NCBI GenBank assembly: GCA_028023455.1
Contig: JAQFVV010012420.1
Location: forward strand, 6,455,176 to 6,519,175
Reading direction: 5' to 3'
Origin: Epiperipatus broadwayi
Taxonomy: Eukaryota > Onychophora > Udeonychophora > Euonychophora > Peripatidae
DNA length: 64,000 nt
In this document: piece after piece, positions 36,590 to 48,164 of the stretch
Numbering within the stretch: position 1 is the stretch's first letter
How the letters are laid out: each line of letters begins with the position of its first letter
Translations under genes and position numbers: made by a program
Notes under the pieces: model-generated
What the model was told of the DNA's origin: nothing
The model's database searches: none
The model's input: the letters and a program-made list of their open reading frames with translations, nothing else

Positions 36590-38330
36590 ACGGTTTTAGA
36601 GATAAATCACCAGTCGTAATCCTTCTTAATATTAATCTTCTTAATATCAACATGTAATTTAATTGTTTGATAAATATTGTTTGGAGTATGACAATATCCC
36701 ACATCTGTTTTAATGATTGAAGAAATACTTATAGAATCAAATCCCTTTTCATAATCTATAAATCCAAAGCATAATAGCAACTCATATTTAGTGGTCTATT
36801 CTATAACTTCTCTCAATACTAGATTATGATCCATTATACTAAACCCAATTTTAAATCCATATTGTCTTTTTGGTTGGTTAATATTCAAAGTTTGTTGTGG
36901 ATGAGTTATAATTATTTTGCTAAAGATTTTATACAGAATTGATAAAAGACTGACAGATTTGTAATTTCTAATATCTTCTTTCCTACCATTCTTAAATGTC
37001 AATAATTCTATTGGATTCTTCCAATTATCTGGAATATCAATGATATTATTGCATCTGTTACATCTTTATCATTTAGACTTTTCATATATAACTTTGCCAA
37101 CATCTGTTGCTCTTAAGATATTAATTATAATTCTATTTTTATAGGCTTTATCCTTCTTTAAAGATTTAATTACATGTATCACTTCTTTATTCAAAATGCT
37201 AGGCAATTCAAAATGTGTAATAATTATAGGAGATATGTTTCTTTTTTTATAATAATAATTTTTTATGGAACTTTTCTACACATTTCTTATTTCAGAAATA
37301 ATTTTCTTTATAATACCAAGAGATTGTTTTGTACACTTGAGACTTACTGAGTATTCTTTTCTATCCCATTTTATTTGCCAATTCACAATTATATTTTCTT
37401 ATAATATTATGAACTCATTTTCATATCATTTCACAAAACTATAGATAATGGTTTTTAACAAATTATTTTTAAAAATTTTCATATTCCCATTTTCTTTGTA
37501 TAAATTTTACTTGTTTTTTTATACTAGCTATGTTTCTTGCAGTTTTTTTTATAGAGTATCAATCTTTTTACTGATTTTATTCAAGTCTGTATCAACTTCA
37601 ACATTTGTTAATTTTTTACAAATTCTAATTTAAATTTATTGAAGTGATTCTGAAGATTAGGAATATCAACTGTTAACATTGTTTTTTTTTTTTTTCAATA
37701 ATTTTCATCTTTAATTTGGCATTAACATATATTTTACATTTCACTAATATAATTTTGAAATAGATATTTTCTGTGAGTCAAAATATAATATGATTCCATG
37801 TTACTTTCATTTGAATGCTTACATTTTCATTTCCATTTGGCATATTTCTCATAGAAAGAACTCATTTTCTGCAACCTTTACAAGTCTGTGTATTCTATAA
37901 ATTCTATCACCATAATCAAATTTACCCACAATACTTTCATCTTTCAATTGTTTATCAATTCTAGCATTGAAGTCTCCCATGAAAATATAAAATGTTTGAT
38001 CTAATAAAAGGCATTTTGTACATGCATATAAAAATCTTTTACTTTTTCATTACAAAGAGCACTTGTTAGAATATAAATCTAAATTATTTATATTTGATAT
38101 TTTTTATTATTTTGAATAACTAATCTTACCATCCTGTCTGATATACTATTAATCCCTACAGTATTATTTTTCCACTTTTTATTTACAATAAATCCATTCC
38201 ATTTTTGTTTTCAATAATTGTGTATTTATGCATGTCCACTTTTTATATCAATTATCTTTTTCTTTTAATTTCACAAACTTTCACAATTCCCATTAAGCAT
38301 TAGACAGTTTTTTTCACTTTGTACAATCTT
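36590..38330 (-). pseudogene. Old RTE-type LINE copy (endonuclease plus part of RT)
   Basis: Minus-strand frames, heavily broken. Near 38230-38060 there is APE endonuclease sequence (IVNKKWKNN-like, then SISDRM). Near 37980 comes MGDFNARIDKQL, the conserved GDFNA endonuclease motif. At 37002-36796 RT sequence aligns with the copy at 49.4 kb (EDIRNYKSVSLLSILYKIF against EDIRNYRPISLLSVLYKIF). The catalytic FADD region and the C-terminus are missing, so the 3' end is deleted. It is clearly older than the 48.3-50.7 kb copy. Confidence 0.65.
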
Positions 38331-39129
38331 CATTTATTTGAAAGTAACCTATAATTGTATATATCTATGCAAATGGTCATCACTGAATAGAAGCCCGGAT
38401 CTCAAGTCAGTTAATTCTTAGCGTTCTCCCGACTTCAGCTGTCAACCATTGCTTTGACTAATAGTTTTACAGCCTCCTGGAAATAAGGCAAAATTTTGTT
38501 TTGACTTTCTTAATTGTAAATATTTATAGTAACTAAGAAAAAAAAACATCATGATATTTCTTGATCCTAAACAAAGGTAAAAATATAATAATCCTCTTAT
38601 ACTGGCTGATTCATGTTGGTAATCAGCCCATACATGTTCGTTTATTATATAAATAATATTATAGTAATAACAATTGCAACGACGCAAATGTATGGAACAG
38701 ACATTAGACATTTTTTCTCGTTGTTGTTGTCTTAAAATCTCAAAAAGGAATCAAAGGTATTCTTTCAATTAATCAAATTCTTTTATGCAATCATGTGTGT
38801 CTATATAATGTCATCAACTACTGACATTTTTTTATTGCTTATTTAAATTTTTTTTATATATTAAAATAAAAAAGATAAAATTATAATTGCAGTATTTAAT
38901 TAAATATTTTTGCATTTAAATGTTTTAAAATTGATTCAAAATTTAAAATTATAATTTTAATATTTAAATGCATTTTGCATTTTTTAAGTTTTGATGTTTT
39001 TTTTTTATTATTATTATAATTAAATATGTACGGAAATTAGAAATATAGTTCTATAACAATAACAGAATATAATATACAATGTGAGCTTTGCTATAAATGT
39101 TAAATGTCATACACATATATAAGTCAGTA
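38331..39129. other. No recognised gene
   Basis: AT-rich. A slightly more complex stretch at about 38380-38720 holds an 89-residue open frame with no recognisable similarity, which I do not call. Confidence 0.45.
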
Positions 39130-39215
39130 ATAGCAGTAGTAGTTGTAATGGTAGTAGTAGTAGTAGTAATAATACTTTTGTAATGGTAGTAGTAGTAGTA
39201 GTAATAATACTTTAA
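39130..39215. repeat. GTA-rich trinucleotide tract with a 35-bp duplication
   Basis: GTAATGGTAGTAGTAGTAGT and the 15 bases after it occur twice with a period of 35, beside a shorter AGTAGT run. Confidence 0.8.
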
Positions 39216-39296
39216 GCAATTGCAATAAATATCGATAGCAATTTTTTTTTATATTCTGTAAGAGTATGATAATTTTAGATATATATTTTTTTAAAG

Positions 39297-39391
39297 TGTC
39301 ATAGCATCGGCCGGGACGTGAACCCGCAACCCGGGCAACTGCCTGCAAGTGCAAGGCAGTCGCGCTGACCTCTCGACCACCAATGCAAGAC
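39297..39391 (-). mobile_element. tRNA-derived SINE
   Basis: Minus-strand family member: starts GTCTTGCATTGGTGG, A-box-like GGTCGAGAGGTCAGCG, B-box-like GGGTTCACGTCCC, ends GCTATGACA. It is much more G/C-rich than its surroundings. The anticodon region carries an insertion, so no tRNA function is expected. No clear target duplication was found. Confidence 0.65.
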
Positions 39392-40453
39392 AGTTTTACA
39401 CAATTTTTTACAAATTGCAATTGACGTATTGATGATAAATTATAATTAACAATTTAACTATAATTATGAATCTCTATTGCCCAAAAGCAAATTCACGACT
39501 AATACAAGAATTATTTGTATATTAGTAATAAATAAAAAGTTATTTAGATTTTAATTATTTCAGCTTTGTGAGACTGTAATAAATGAAAGTATAAACTATA
39601 AAGCTCTAATCAATTATTATAAAAAAAATGGATATAAAGTATTTATATATTTTTAAAGTTGATTTTTTTTTTTTTTTTTTTTGGCGATGAAATGAAGTGT
39701 ATTTTAATGATTACATCATATTTTCAGCAAAGTATGTTAGAGAAATCTACAGATGCATTTTTTTCTATATAGTTTTGAATAAGCTTTATGCTACTCAACT
39801 ATCATGCTATTTAATTATTAATCTATAAATAAATATGAACTGGCTATTTTAATTAAAGAGTAAAATAATATATAAAAAATACAAAAACCCTCTCATATCA
39901 TTGTAGTACTAACTTATTAGGTATTATTGGGTGGGTTGGTGGGTCCTTTATGGTTAAACTTATTGAGGAAATTGGCAAATGAAAGGGCTTAAATGTTTCT
40001 ATATTAGTATTCATCTGATTAAAAGAAAATTATTTTTATTAAATAAATTTTGAATTATATATGACTTTGTCAAAATATGGTCATAATGCAGTTACTGACA
40101 TAATATTTTTTTGCATAATGTGATGTTGAATAATTAAATATTTTATAACTTTAAAGATTATACTTAAAATTATGTATATACAGTAATATGATTTAAGGCT
40201 AATTGTTTGTCTTATATAATCTAAATTGTATGTATATTCATTAGTTGTCTAAAATCAAACTATTGTTGGAATATTTACAATAGAATTAAAATTAATATAA
40301 TTGTAAAATATACAAATTTGTAATATATATTCCATATTTAAATACTAAATTATCTTTTTATTTACAAAAACGTTATATAAGATTATATAACATATTTTTT
40401 TATATATGAAAATAATCCCAGTGCTAATGCTAAAGTGAAATAAATATCAAATA
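39392..40453. other. AT-rich DNA without recognisable genes
   Basis: Includes an 18-base T run near 39665. Nothing recognised. Confidence 0.55.
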
Positions 40454-40562
40454 TTTAATGACCCCACATGGTTAAAAAATCCAGCACCACACCCTATTGT
40501 GGAATATGAACGATTTCACAGAGGACGGTGCTGGATTTCTTAACTATGTGGGGTGATTTAAT
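40454..40562. repeat. Foldback repeat, about 36-base arms
   Basis: Arms 40454-40489 and 40527-40562 are imperfect inverted repeats around ACCCCACAT and AATCCAGCACC, with a 37-base spacer. A small MITE-like hairpin. Confidence 0.65.
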
Positions 40563-41030
40563 GTTTTATATATATATATAAATTATATATTTTTTCAATG
40601 CATATTTTAAATAGTAATATGGATTGTGGCCTTTGTGCCTGTAAATAACAAAGATATATCACTTTTTTTGTCATTTCATCAGAATTTATTTGAGTGATGC
40701 ATGTGATGCTTGTAAATTGAAAGAGATATGAATATAGACATATGATACAAGTATGTATATGTCTTAAAAAATAAATGAAAGTTTAGACAAGGAAAAGCTC
40801 CATTAGAATTATTTACTTTTAGTTAAAGAAAAGGCTATATTTTTAAATAAAATACTGTAAAAACATTAATTAATGTGAATGTTGCATATACATGCATCTT
40901 TTTTTTAATTAGTTAAGTTAATTAAAAAAAGTAAAATACTTAAAATAAATTTTGTATATATTTAAGTGTAACAATATATAATACCTGAAAGCCATTAATT
41001 AACTGTGCTCTTAGGAAAAAGTATAAAAAT

Positions 41031-41345
41031 CAAGAGGGAGAACTCAGTTGGTTAGAGAATTACCTTAAAATTCATTAATCAAAACTCTAAAAGTCCAAGT
41101 TCAATTTCCAAGCTAACACCATCATTGGTCAAACTATCAATATTTAAAGAAGATAAATCAATAATTTTACTCAAAATGTTTTGTATATGTTTAACACTTG
41201 AATGTAATTAAAAAATTTAAATAAAATTTTAAAAAATTCACATGACATTCAATATTTAATGCTAGATGATGGAAATAATCTGATATATAAGTATAAATAA
41301 AATGTCATCATCACAAACCTTCACACAAACATTAAGTATTTGTAT
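41031..41345 (+). repeat. tRNA-like head joined to a PLE terminal repeat
   Basis: ACTCAGTTGGTTAGAGAATT looks like a tRNA A box with flanks, and AAGTTCAATTTCC, about 50 bases on, like a B box. The 250 bases after this match, with decay, 34000-34200, 44330-44580 and 52760-52885. They form terminal repeats around the PLE copy (a pseudo-LTR arrangement known in PLEs). Confidence 0.5.
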
Positions 41346-41369
41346 GGACTTAATACTATATCAAACTTT

Positions 41370-44035
41370 AGACTATAAAAAATTACATCTAAAACTGGCC
41401 AAAGTAGAAAGTTAATTAACTCTCTCATCTAAATTTAAATCTAGAAAGATTTTTCCTAAGGGATTTCAATTAAAATCTTCAATTCACTCTCATAGGACTG
41501 ATAAAATTATTCAGAGAGCAAGAGAGACCCTGTTAAGAGAAAGAATAAATAATGCTCAAACGTTTACCAAATATCAAACCTTACATCACATTGGTAATGT
41601 AAAAAATGTTTTCTAAAAAATAAACTTATCATGGCAGACTTCACAAGACTTTAATAAGTAATAATAAGATCATATTCTAAATGAGGATGGAAAAATAAAC
41701 CATGTCAAAAAACCAACAACTTATACATCTATATGGCCATATTAGAAGTCATAATGTACCAAGAAAATCGTGTGTTAAAATTCTTAGTTCTAAATAATTA
41801 TTAGATGTTAACGTTTCTTATCTCATTAAAGAATTACACTTTGCCATCATACCATTTAATGTCCTTTTATTAGATATAATGAGAGTCAGTTGAGATAGTC
41901 ACTCAAAAATTGCCTTTAAAATACACAGCAGAATTATGCTCAAAAATAAAAATTATACTTAAGGACAACAAAAACAAAATCAAACATTTCTTGTAATGAG
42001 AGGAAAGTGATTAAATCTAGATGTATTGGTTAAAATTGTTTATAATAAAAAAAAATACAAAAGTTTCTCACAGCAGGTGAATACAAAAATGGTGGCAAAA
42101 AATTAATACTGAATATAAAAACAAAGTTATAAGCATTACTCAGAAAGCATCACAGGTTACTTCAGTGATTCAGAAAAAAATCAATTAACATTATATTTCA
42201 GCAAATTTCGTCATCTCTCTGATCTATCTAAAATCCACAAGGATTATGTTCCATTAAAACCTACTGTCAGTTCTAGAAAAAGACTTTGCTAAAACTTGTC
42301 AAGATTTCTTCTTATGTTTTTGGTCATTTGGCATACAAAACATAGTTATTTGTCAATGATTCTAAGCAGTTTAAGGAATTAATCAAGAACATAAAAATTG
42401 AAACAACTGGCATATTGGTAAGCTTTGATGTGATAAGTTTGTTCACAAATCTACCATATGGTGAAGCTTGTTTTTCATAAAAAAAAGATTAAATGATGAT
42501 TAAAATTTATAAACCAGAACAGCTTTCTATTGCTGATCTAATGGAGATATTAACATTCTGAATAACAATATACTTTCAATACAACATGGAATTCTTTCAA
42601 CAAAGTCAAGGAATGGCTATGAATTGACCACAGTTACATCTGACTAGTAATATTTTTGTAGAAGATACTGCATCATGTCTTCACTATGTTGATATATTTG
42701 TTGTATGGCGACATAATAAAGCACTCTTACAGACATTCTGATATACATCATCAACATATTTCCTTTAATAAATTCTCAATAGAGTCAGAAGAAGAACAAA
42801 ATTTGGCATTTTTAGCTGTTTTTGTGATAAGACTCCCTCGTGGCAAAATCAAAAGTACAGTTTGCAGAAAATCCCCCCATGCAGGAAAATACTTAGCATA
42901 TAATCCAATCACATTGCTATGCAATAGAGCAAATGATGTTTCTTCAGAAACCAGGGTTTGCTAAAAGAAAATATTTACATAAAACAAACTGTCATGAAGA
43001 GTAGTTATCCATTAGATGTTATTAAAAAAAATTATAAACAAAAAAAAAACATAAAAAAAAATACTTATTGATTCCATGGTGAATTCATATATACCTCAAA
43101 TAAAAGGCAAGCTAAGAATAATCTGAAATCAATATAATATCAGAAGTTTTTCCATGCTATTCTAAACTACAAGGCATTACAAAGCCTAAACTTGAAATGT
43201 TGAAAACAAAACCTACATTTAATGAATTTTACTTGTGCAGTGTCAGATTGTAATTTTATTTGGTAAGTAATAACCCTTTATCACTTGTGTCATACTATAA
43301 TATTAAATTGGTGGTCCCAAATGTAAGGATACTGTCATTCCAACCACAAGATAAAGACTTTGAGAAAATAAGAATGACCATCTTATTTTTGAACCTAAAT
43401 GCACTTATATAGGCCAATCTCATGTGTCTCGGAAAAGAGCATGAATATATTAATCATTCACTTCACACCCCTTTCTTTTAATAATCTTATTAACACTTAT
43501 GAAATATTTAAAATTTTTTAGTGTTAATATTAGTAGATGTTAAACTATGCAATGATCAATGAATTTTATTAGCACAATGTCAGATTGTAATTCTATTTAG
43601 GAGGTAATAATTCTTTGTCACTTGTGCTATACTATAATATTAAATCAACAATGTTAAACATGAGAATACTTCATTCCAGTCACAAAATAAATACTTTGAG
43701 AAAATAAGAATGGCCATCTTATTTTTGAATGTAAATGCAACCTTATTTAGGCCAATCTTAGTGTGGTGAAAGAGAGGAAGGATTATTAATTCTTAAACAG
43801 AAAAATTACATCTATAACATACCATATAAATGTGGAAGGGTGTATTTTGGTGAGACTATTTGTCCAATTGAAAATGATTGAAAAATCACAAAGTAATGAT
43901 TACAAAAAACAAACAAACATGCGTCTAAAGTAGCATACCATGTCTGTACTAATGAAAATATGTTTGTTGAGAAAATACAAAAATGTGGGATAGAAAGGAA
44001 AAAGTACAAACAAGAAAATTTAAAGAAGCTGCTCA
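41370..44035 (+). pseudogene. Penelope-like element ORF (RT plus GIY-YIG), decayed
   Basis: Degraded in several frames. Visible in order: an N-terminal RARETLLRERI string (about 41515-41550); an RT block with SKIHKDYVPLKPTVSS (about 42228-42275), the KIHK-PLRPIVS motif of PLEs; VSFDVISLFTNLP (about 42417-42455); a Q-MAMN-like block at about 42605; YVDIFVVW at about 42685, where the usual YVDD has lost one Asp codon; a C-terminal stretch FNKFSIESEEEQN to KYLAYNP (42750-42905). After a 580-base insertion comes IPYKCGRVYFGET (about 43818-43856), the GIY-YIG part. A PLE protein would nick DNA with GIY-YIG and prime reverse transcription; this copy cannot. Confidence 0.7.
43218..43795. repeat. Insertion with two direct repeats, splitting the PLE ORF
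   Basis: Two diverged copies of a unit of about 220 bases (43220-43440 and 43558-43780, offset 338 bases around TGTCAGATTG) lie between the RT and GIY-YIG parts. The 33.4-kb PLE copy has no such insertion at the matching place. Origin unknown, no coding capacity. Confidence 0.6.
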
Positions 44036-44245
44036 CATGACAAAGCGAATAACACTCTAAGTCATTCTAGTGTTGCAATATAAAATATCCAAAAGCCACT
44101 AATTAACTTTCCTCTTTTTTAGAAAGGAAAAAGTACAAACAAGAAAATTTAAAGAAGCTGCTCACATGACAAAGCGAATAACACTCTAAGTCATTCTAGT
44201 GTTGCAATATAAAATATCCAAAAGCCACTAATTAACTTTCCTCTT
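43992..44245. repeat. Exact 129-bp tandem duplication
   Basis: The unit starting AGAAAGGAAAAAGTAC at 43992 recurs from 44121 with a period of 129, and the copies look identical through 44245. It covers the end of the PLE ORF, and must be recent relative to the decay around it. Confidence 0.85.
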
Positions 44246-44309
44246 AGGAAAAAGAATGAAATCAAAAAACCTTCATAGATAAATATATATAATTTCTACT
44301 GATGGTTAC

Positions 44310-44580
44310 TTTTGGAAAAAATAGCTCTTTCAGTGTTACCTTAAAATTCAATATTCAAGAATCTACAAGTCCTGGTTTTATTCCCATCTTAAAAAGAAAG
44401 AAGAAGAATACCATTCAAAATGTTGTGTTATGTACTAAACTGTGTGCTATTACCAACAGATGAATGGAATTTAAAAATTTAAATAATGTTTAATTTTTTT
44501 TTCTAAAGCCATTTGATGTTATGACAGAAGTAGTTCAACATATAATTACAACTAAAATGCCATCATGACAAACCTATAGA
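44310..44580 (+). repeat. 3' terminal repeat of the PLE copy
   Basis: It matches the 41031-41345 terminal repeat, with similar order: an A-box-like ATAGCTCTTTCAGTG, a TGGTTTTATTCCC B-box remnant, and the tail TGCCATCATGACAAACCT. Together the two form pseudo-LTRs around the element. Confidence 0.5.
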
Positions 44581-45187
44581 TAAACCCTTTGCAGTATAAG
44601 TTTATTTCTTATGCCTAATAATTTCCTATCCAATGCTGTGATATTGAAATTTCAGACTAGTTTTTAGTTTATGGTTTGCATCTGTAAAAATTTTGAATAC
44701 AAACTTTATGAATTTCATTTCTCACTGATGAAAGCCATAAGGTTAGGAAACAGTCTGAAAATATAGATAGGATACCATTGGATAAGGTTTTATTAAATAC
44801 TACTATATGACATTTATCGATTACTCCAATTTGCATTTAATGATAGAACTGAAGTAGAAGAAATAGATTTACTACACAAAGTTAGTGTGTAATCTGACAA
44901 TCATTTTAGTGTTTGAAAATTTCTCTCTTAAATAATTCTTAATCTTAAGAAAAAACCAAAAATAATTTTATTTAAAAAATATGAGAATTAAATACTTTTC
45001 TTATTGTTTAATTAAGTAAAATTACTCTATAAAATGAAGGGTTAGATCAACTTGAAGATTTTTTTATTCATTCATTTAGACATTTAATATATAGGGTATA
45101 TGAGCACAGACTTTTACCTGCCCCACCACTCTTCACATTATCTCATAACACTGATACACTTGAACGCACATATGTTGAAAAAATAAA
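44581..45187. other. AT-rich DNA without recognisable genes
   Basis: No coding frame or clear repeat. It ends at the hammerhead-like element. Confidence 0.5.
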
Positions 45188-45244
45188 TAATCACCAATAT
45201 ACATATTTCATGCTAAACCAGCAATCATCAGTTGGTCCAGATTA
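45188..45244 (-). ncRNA. Hammerhead ribozyme candidate, conserved core boxes intact
   Basis: On the minus strand, UAAUC and ACCAA (45244-45240, 45236-45232) lead into CTGATGA (45231-45225). Stem II is UGCU/AGCA around GGUUU, with one U-U mismatch at its base. GAAA (45209-45206) follows, then a 2-bp stem III (UA/UA, loop UG), the triplet AUA, and the return strand UUGGU-GAUUA (45197-45188). That return strand pairs fully with ACCAA and UAAUC around a UGG bulge. A very short stem III is typical of the hammerheads reported in Penelope-like elements. Predicted cleavage lies between 45198 and 45197. Related copies are at 60057 and 48165. Activity is unproven, and the U-U mismatch may weaken it. 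Confidence 0.6.
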
Positions 45245-45997
45245 CCATCTCCACACATATATGCTATAAGTGCTCAGATATATATTAAGATAGCCAATTC
45301 TCATACTTTAATGGACAGGCTTCAATCTACTCCACACTCCAACTCTTCAACCGTCCATCCAACATTTAATGTAATATTTTTTCAGATTTTCTTTATATAT
45401 ATATAATCTTAAATTTTGGGAGGAAAGTATTTTCATCATTTTTTTTTTGAAAGCAGAAAAAGATTTTATCATAAAGTAATAAGTTGGAGAAAAAAGAGAC
45501 AAAAAATTTTTTACAGTATAATATCTTTCTTTTTTATATGTTAGCATTTAATTTGTAATATGAAGGTAGCTAGAGCATTTATATTGAGAAGATTCCCTTA
45601 ATAATGATTTCACGAATATTATTGAACCACTAGTCAAAGTATTGAAACTATTATTTAATTAAAGAAAAAATATATTTATCACAAATGTGTGTATTGAAAC
45701 TTCTTAATTTACATCTACAACCATGATAATAGTGTACTATTTTAAGATTAGAGACCGGTGACTAAACAAGCTTGACAAAATAATTGCACTACTTCACAAG
45801 ATTAAAGAACAATTAAATATCTAAAAGTACTCCATTGTAATTATAATATGTACAAAATGTTAAAAATATCCTACTAACACTAAATAAATAAATTTTTGAA
45901 ACTAATATTGTACTTTTTTTTTTATTTCTTAGTATTAAACGTGTTATATTATTAGTTAAAACTATTTTCAATTAATTTCTATTCTTTTATATATATA

Positions 45998-46177
45998 TGA
46001 TAATCAAAACAAGTTATAAATTCCGTATCTTGCTTTAAGCTGGTGGCATTTTATGATCACTAGATGGAGCTTTACCAATAGCAAGCTTGTTAGGAACTAT
46101 TGGTAAAGCTCCATCTAGTGATCATAAAATGCAAGCTTAAAGCAACTTACAAAATTTATAATTTGTTTTGATTATCA
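45998..46177. mobile_element. Foldback MITE with TA target duplication
   Basis: Arms of about 80 bases, ending TGATAATC and GATTATCA, are near-perfect inverted repeats around a spacer of about 15 bases. TA flanks both ends (45996-45997, 46178-46179). Part of the arm (TTGTTAGGAACTATTGGTAA) recurs at 46503 in direct orientation. Confidence 0.7.
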
Positions 46178-46388
46178 TAAATGTACCTTTGAAGGTTTTT
46201 GCAATGATATATATTGCAAAGGCTTTTACTATATGGTGAAACTGAACTGATTTTAGACCCATATAGCTATCTAGTTTGTTAAGCTGTGTTTGAAGACATT
46301 ATGTGTCTGATAAATTCATGCTTTCAAACTGATAGAAACATGTTTGATAAATGCTGACTTTAGAGTTGGGATTTAGATCTAGTTTCTA

Positions 46389-46452
46389 GTCTCCCAGCCC
46401 TTCACTAATGTGAGCCATAAGCTCGAAACCAGCTGGTCTGGAGGTGGGTGAC
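46389..46452 (+). ncRNA. Hammerhead ribozyme fold with two core substitutions
   Basis: All three stems form. Stem I: CCTTCA (46399-46404) with TGGAGG (46439-46444), CCCA (46393-46396) with TGGG (46445-46448), and GTC (46389-46391) with GAC (46450-46452). Stem II: GAGC/GCTC around CATAA (46412-46424). Stem III: CC/GG around AGCT (46429-46436). GAAA is at 46425-46428 and the cleavage triplet GTC at 46436-46438. The first core box reads CTAATGT (46405-46411) instead of CTGATGA, so G5 and A9 are changed and catalysis is probably lost. Confidence 0.65.
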
Positions 46453-46498
46453 AACGATAGAGATTTTGAATTCTATCTTTCTCGGCATTTATGTAAAC

Positions 46499-46538
46499 AA
46501 AAGCTTGTTAGGAGCTATTGGTAAAGCTCCAGCTAGTA
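46499..46538 (+). repeat. Partial copy of the 46.1-kb MITE arm
   Basis: AAGCTTGTTAGGAGCTATTG and the bases after it repeat the sequence at about 46084-46123 in the same orientation. The interval between the two, about 417 bases, encloses the hammerhead fold. Confidence 0.7.
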
Positions 46539-48164
46539 ATCATATATATATATGTTTTCATCTTAATGTGAGATCATAAATCATAATTTTAAATGTCTTT
46601 GATTTACACTAGCTGGAAATTGGTAGCAATAATAGAGAAGAATTAATAATAATGCAGAGGATTTGAAATATTGTCTACATTATAATCCTATATTCTTGAA
46701 GATATTTATCACTATTAAGTAAAAAATTATTTTTAGCAGACCATCTTTCTTATCACCCATTTAGGGTTACAGTATATATCTTGAAATATAAACAGAATTC
46801 TTAACAGAGATTATAATAGAATAATTTTAAAAAAGATAGGATGCTCAGTTAATCATCTATAGTTTTGGGATGTTACTACAATCTTAATTAAAAGTCCAAA
46901 TTAAGATAGTCCAGTGAGCCAGTCACAAGGCATATTATGCTTAATTAAGTATCACCCTCTAATTTAAATGACCATTCCCTTTATAATAAATTAATTTTAT
47001 TAAAATATGTTTGGTTGCCTAAAAATATATTGATAGTAATAATTTGATTGTATGGTAGCATTTTTATTGTCTTAAAAGTTCACCAATCATTCTAATAATG
47101 GTGAAAGATTTCATTATTTTATAATTTATTATTAAAATATGTTGAAGTTTATGATATAACTGTGAAATAAAAATTTCATAATAAATTGCATTAAAAAGGT
47201 AGGTAGTAATTACTAACTACCAGCATAGATATTCAGTGTTTTCAATTGAAGGAAGTACTTTATTGCTTGGACATTTACATCAATTGTGAATTATTTAAAA
47301 TATAAATCTTAATAGTGTTTACCAATTTCATGTTTTGATATCTTGGAAATTCTAATGATTTAATGAGCACGTAAATAATTTTATGGCTCATCTATATCAA
47401 TCTATTCACTGAACAAACAAGTGTCAATTACATTAGCAAAATAATTCACAAGCTAGATTCTCAAAGTACCTCTTTTAATGAACTTATAAATAATGCTTTT
47501 TTTGTTATATCAATACTCATGTATTTTGTCAGATTTTGTTATGTAGTAATAAATCAAGCATCGATACTCAAAAAGACAAACTTTCTATTACTATGATGAT
47601 TTTCGTTTTTATACTAATCAAGCTAACTTACAGTTTCAAATAATAATTTAATTGAAATTCACATAAATAATTTAACAAATTATCAAATATCAAATACTAA
47701 GAATATAAACCTATGCATGGAACAAGCAAGTCTGAATATGTTATTAAGATAATTCACAAACTACATACATGCTCAAAGAATTCATTTTTTAAAAATTAAA
47801 CTTGTACATAATAATGTTCACCTTATATATATATATATATCAATGCCAATCTATTTTGTCAGATTTGTTACTATACAATAAACAAAAGGTCAGATAACAG
47901 TAATCATTTTTTATCTAACAAAATAAATTGGCATATTGTAATAAAATAGTGGCATTATTTACAAGTTCTTTTTTTATTAAAAATATTTTTAAGAATCTAG
48001 TTTATATTTTTAGCATTAGATATTTGATATGACATAAAATTATTTATGTACTCATTAAAATCATGAAAATTTATCTAAATTTAATATTTTTATATAAATA
48101 ATAAACACCTCCATACTTCCCCATTCTTTTTAAATTCATATAAATAAAGATACAATAAAAGACA
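46539..48164. other. AT-rich DNA with a diverged direct repeat
   Basis: Two diverged direct copies (47407-47553 and 47714-47884) share GAACAA(A/G)CAAGT, ATAATTCACAA(G/A)CTA and TTTGTCAGAT. No coding content seen. Confidence 0.5.

Noticed and set aside
38442-38711. 89-residue minus-strand open frame
   Set aside because: No motif or family recognised, and no support from context.
43220-43780. CRISPR-like or satellite array in the PLE
   Set aside because: Only two diverged units, no regular spacers, and a eukaryotic context.
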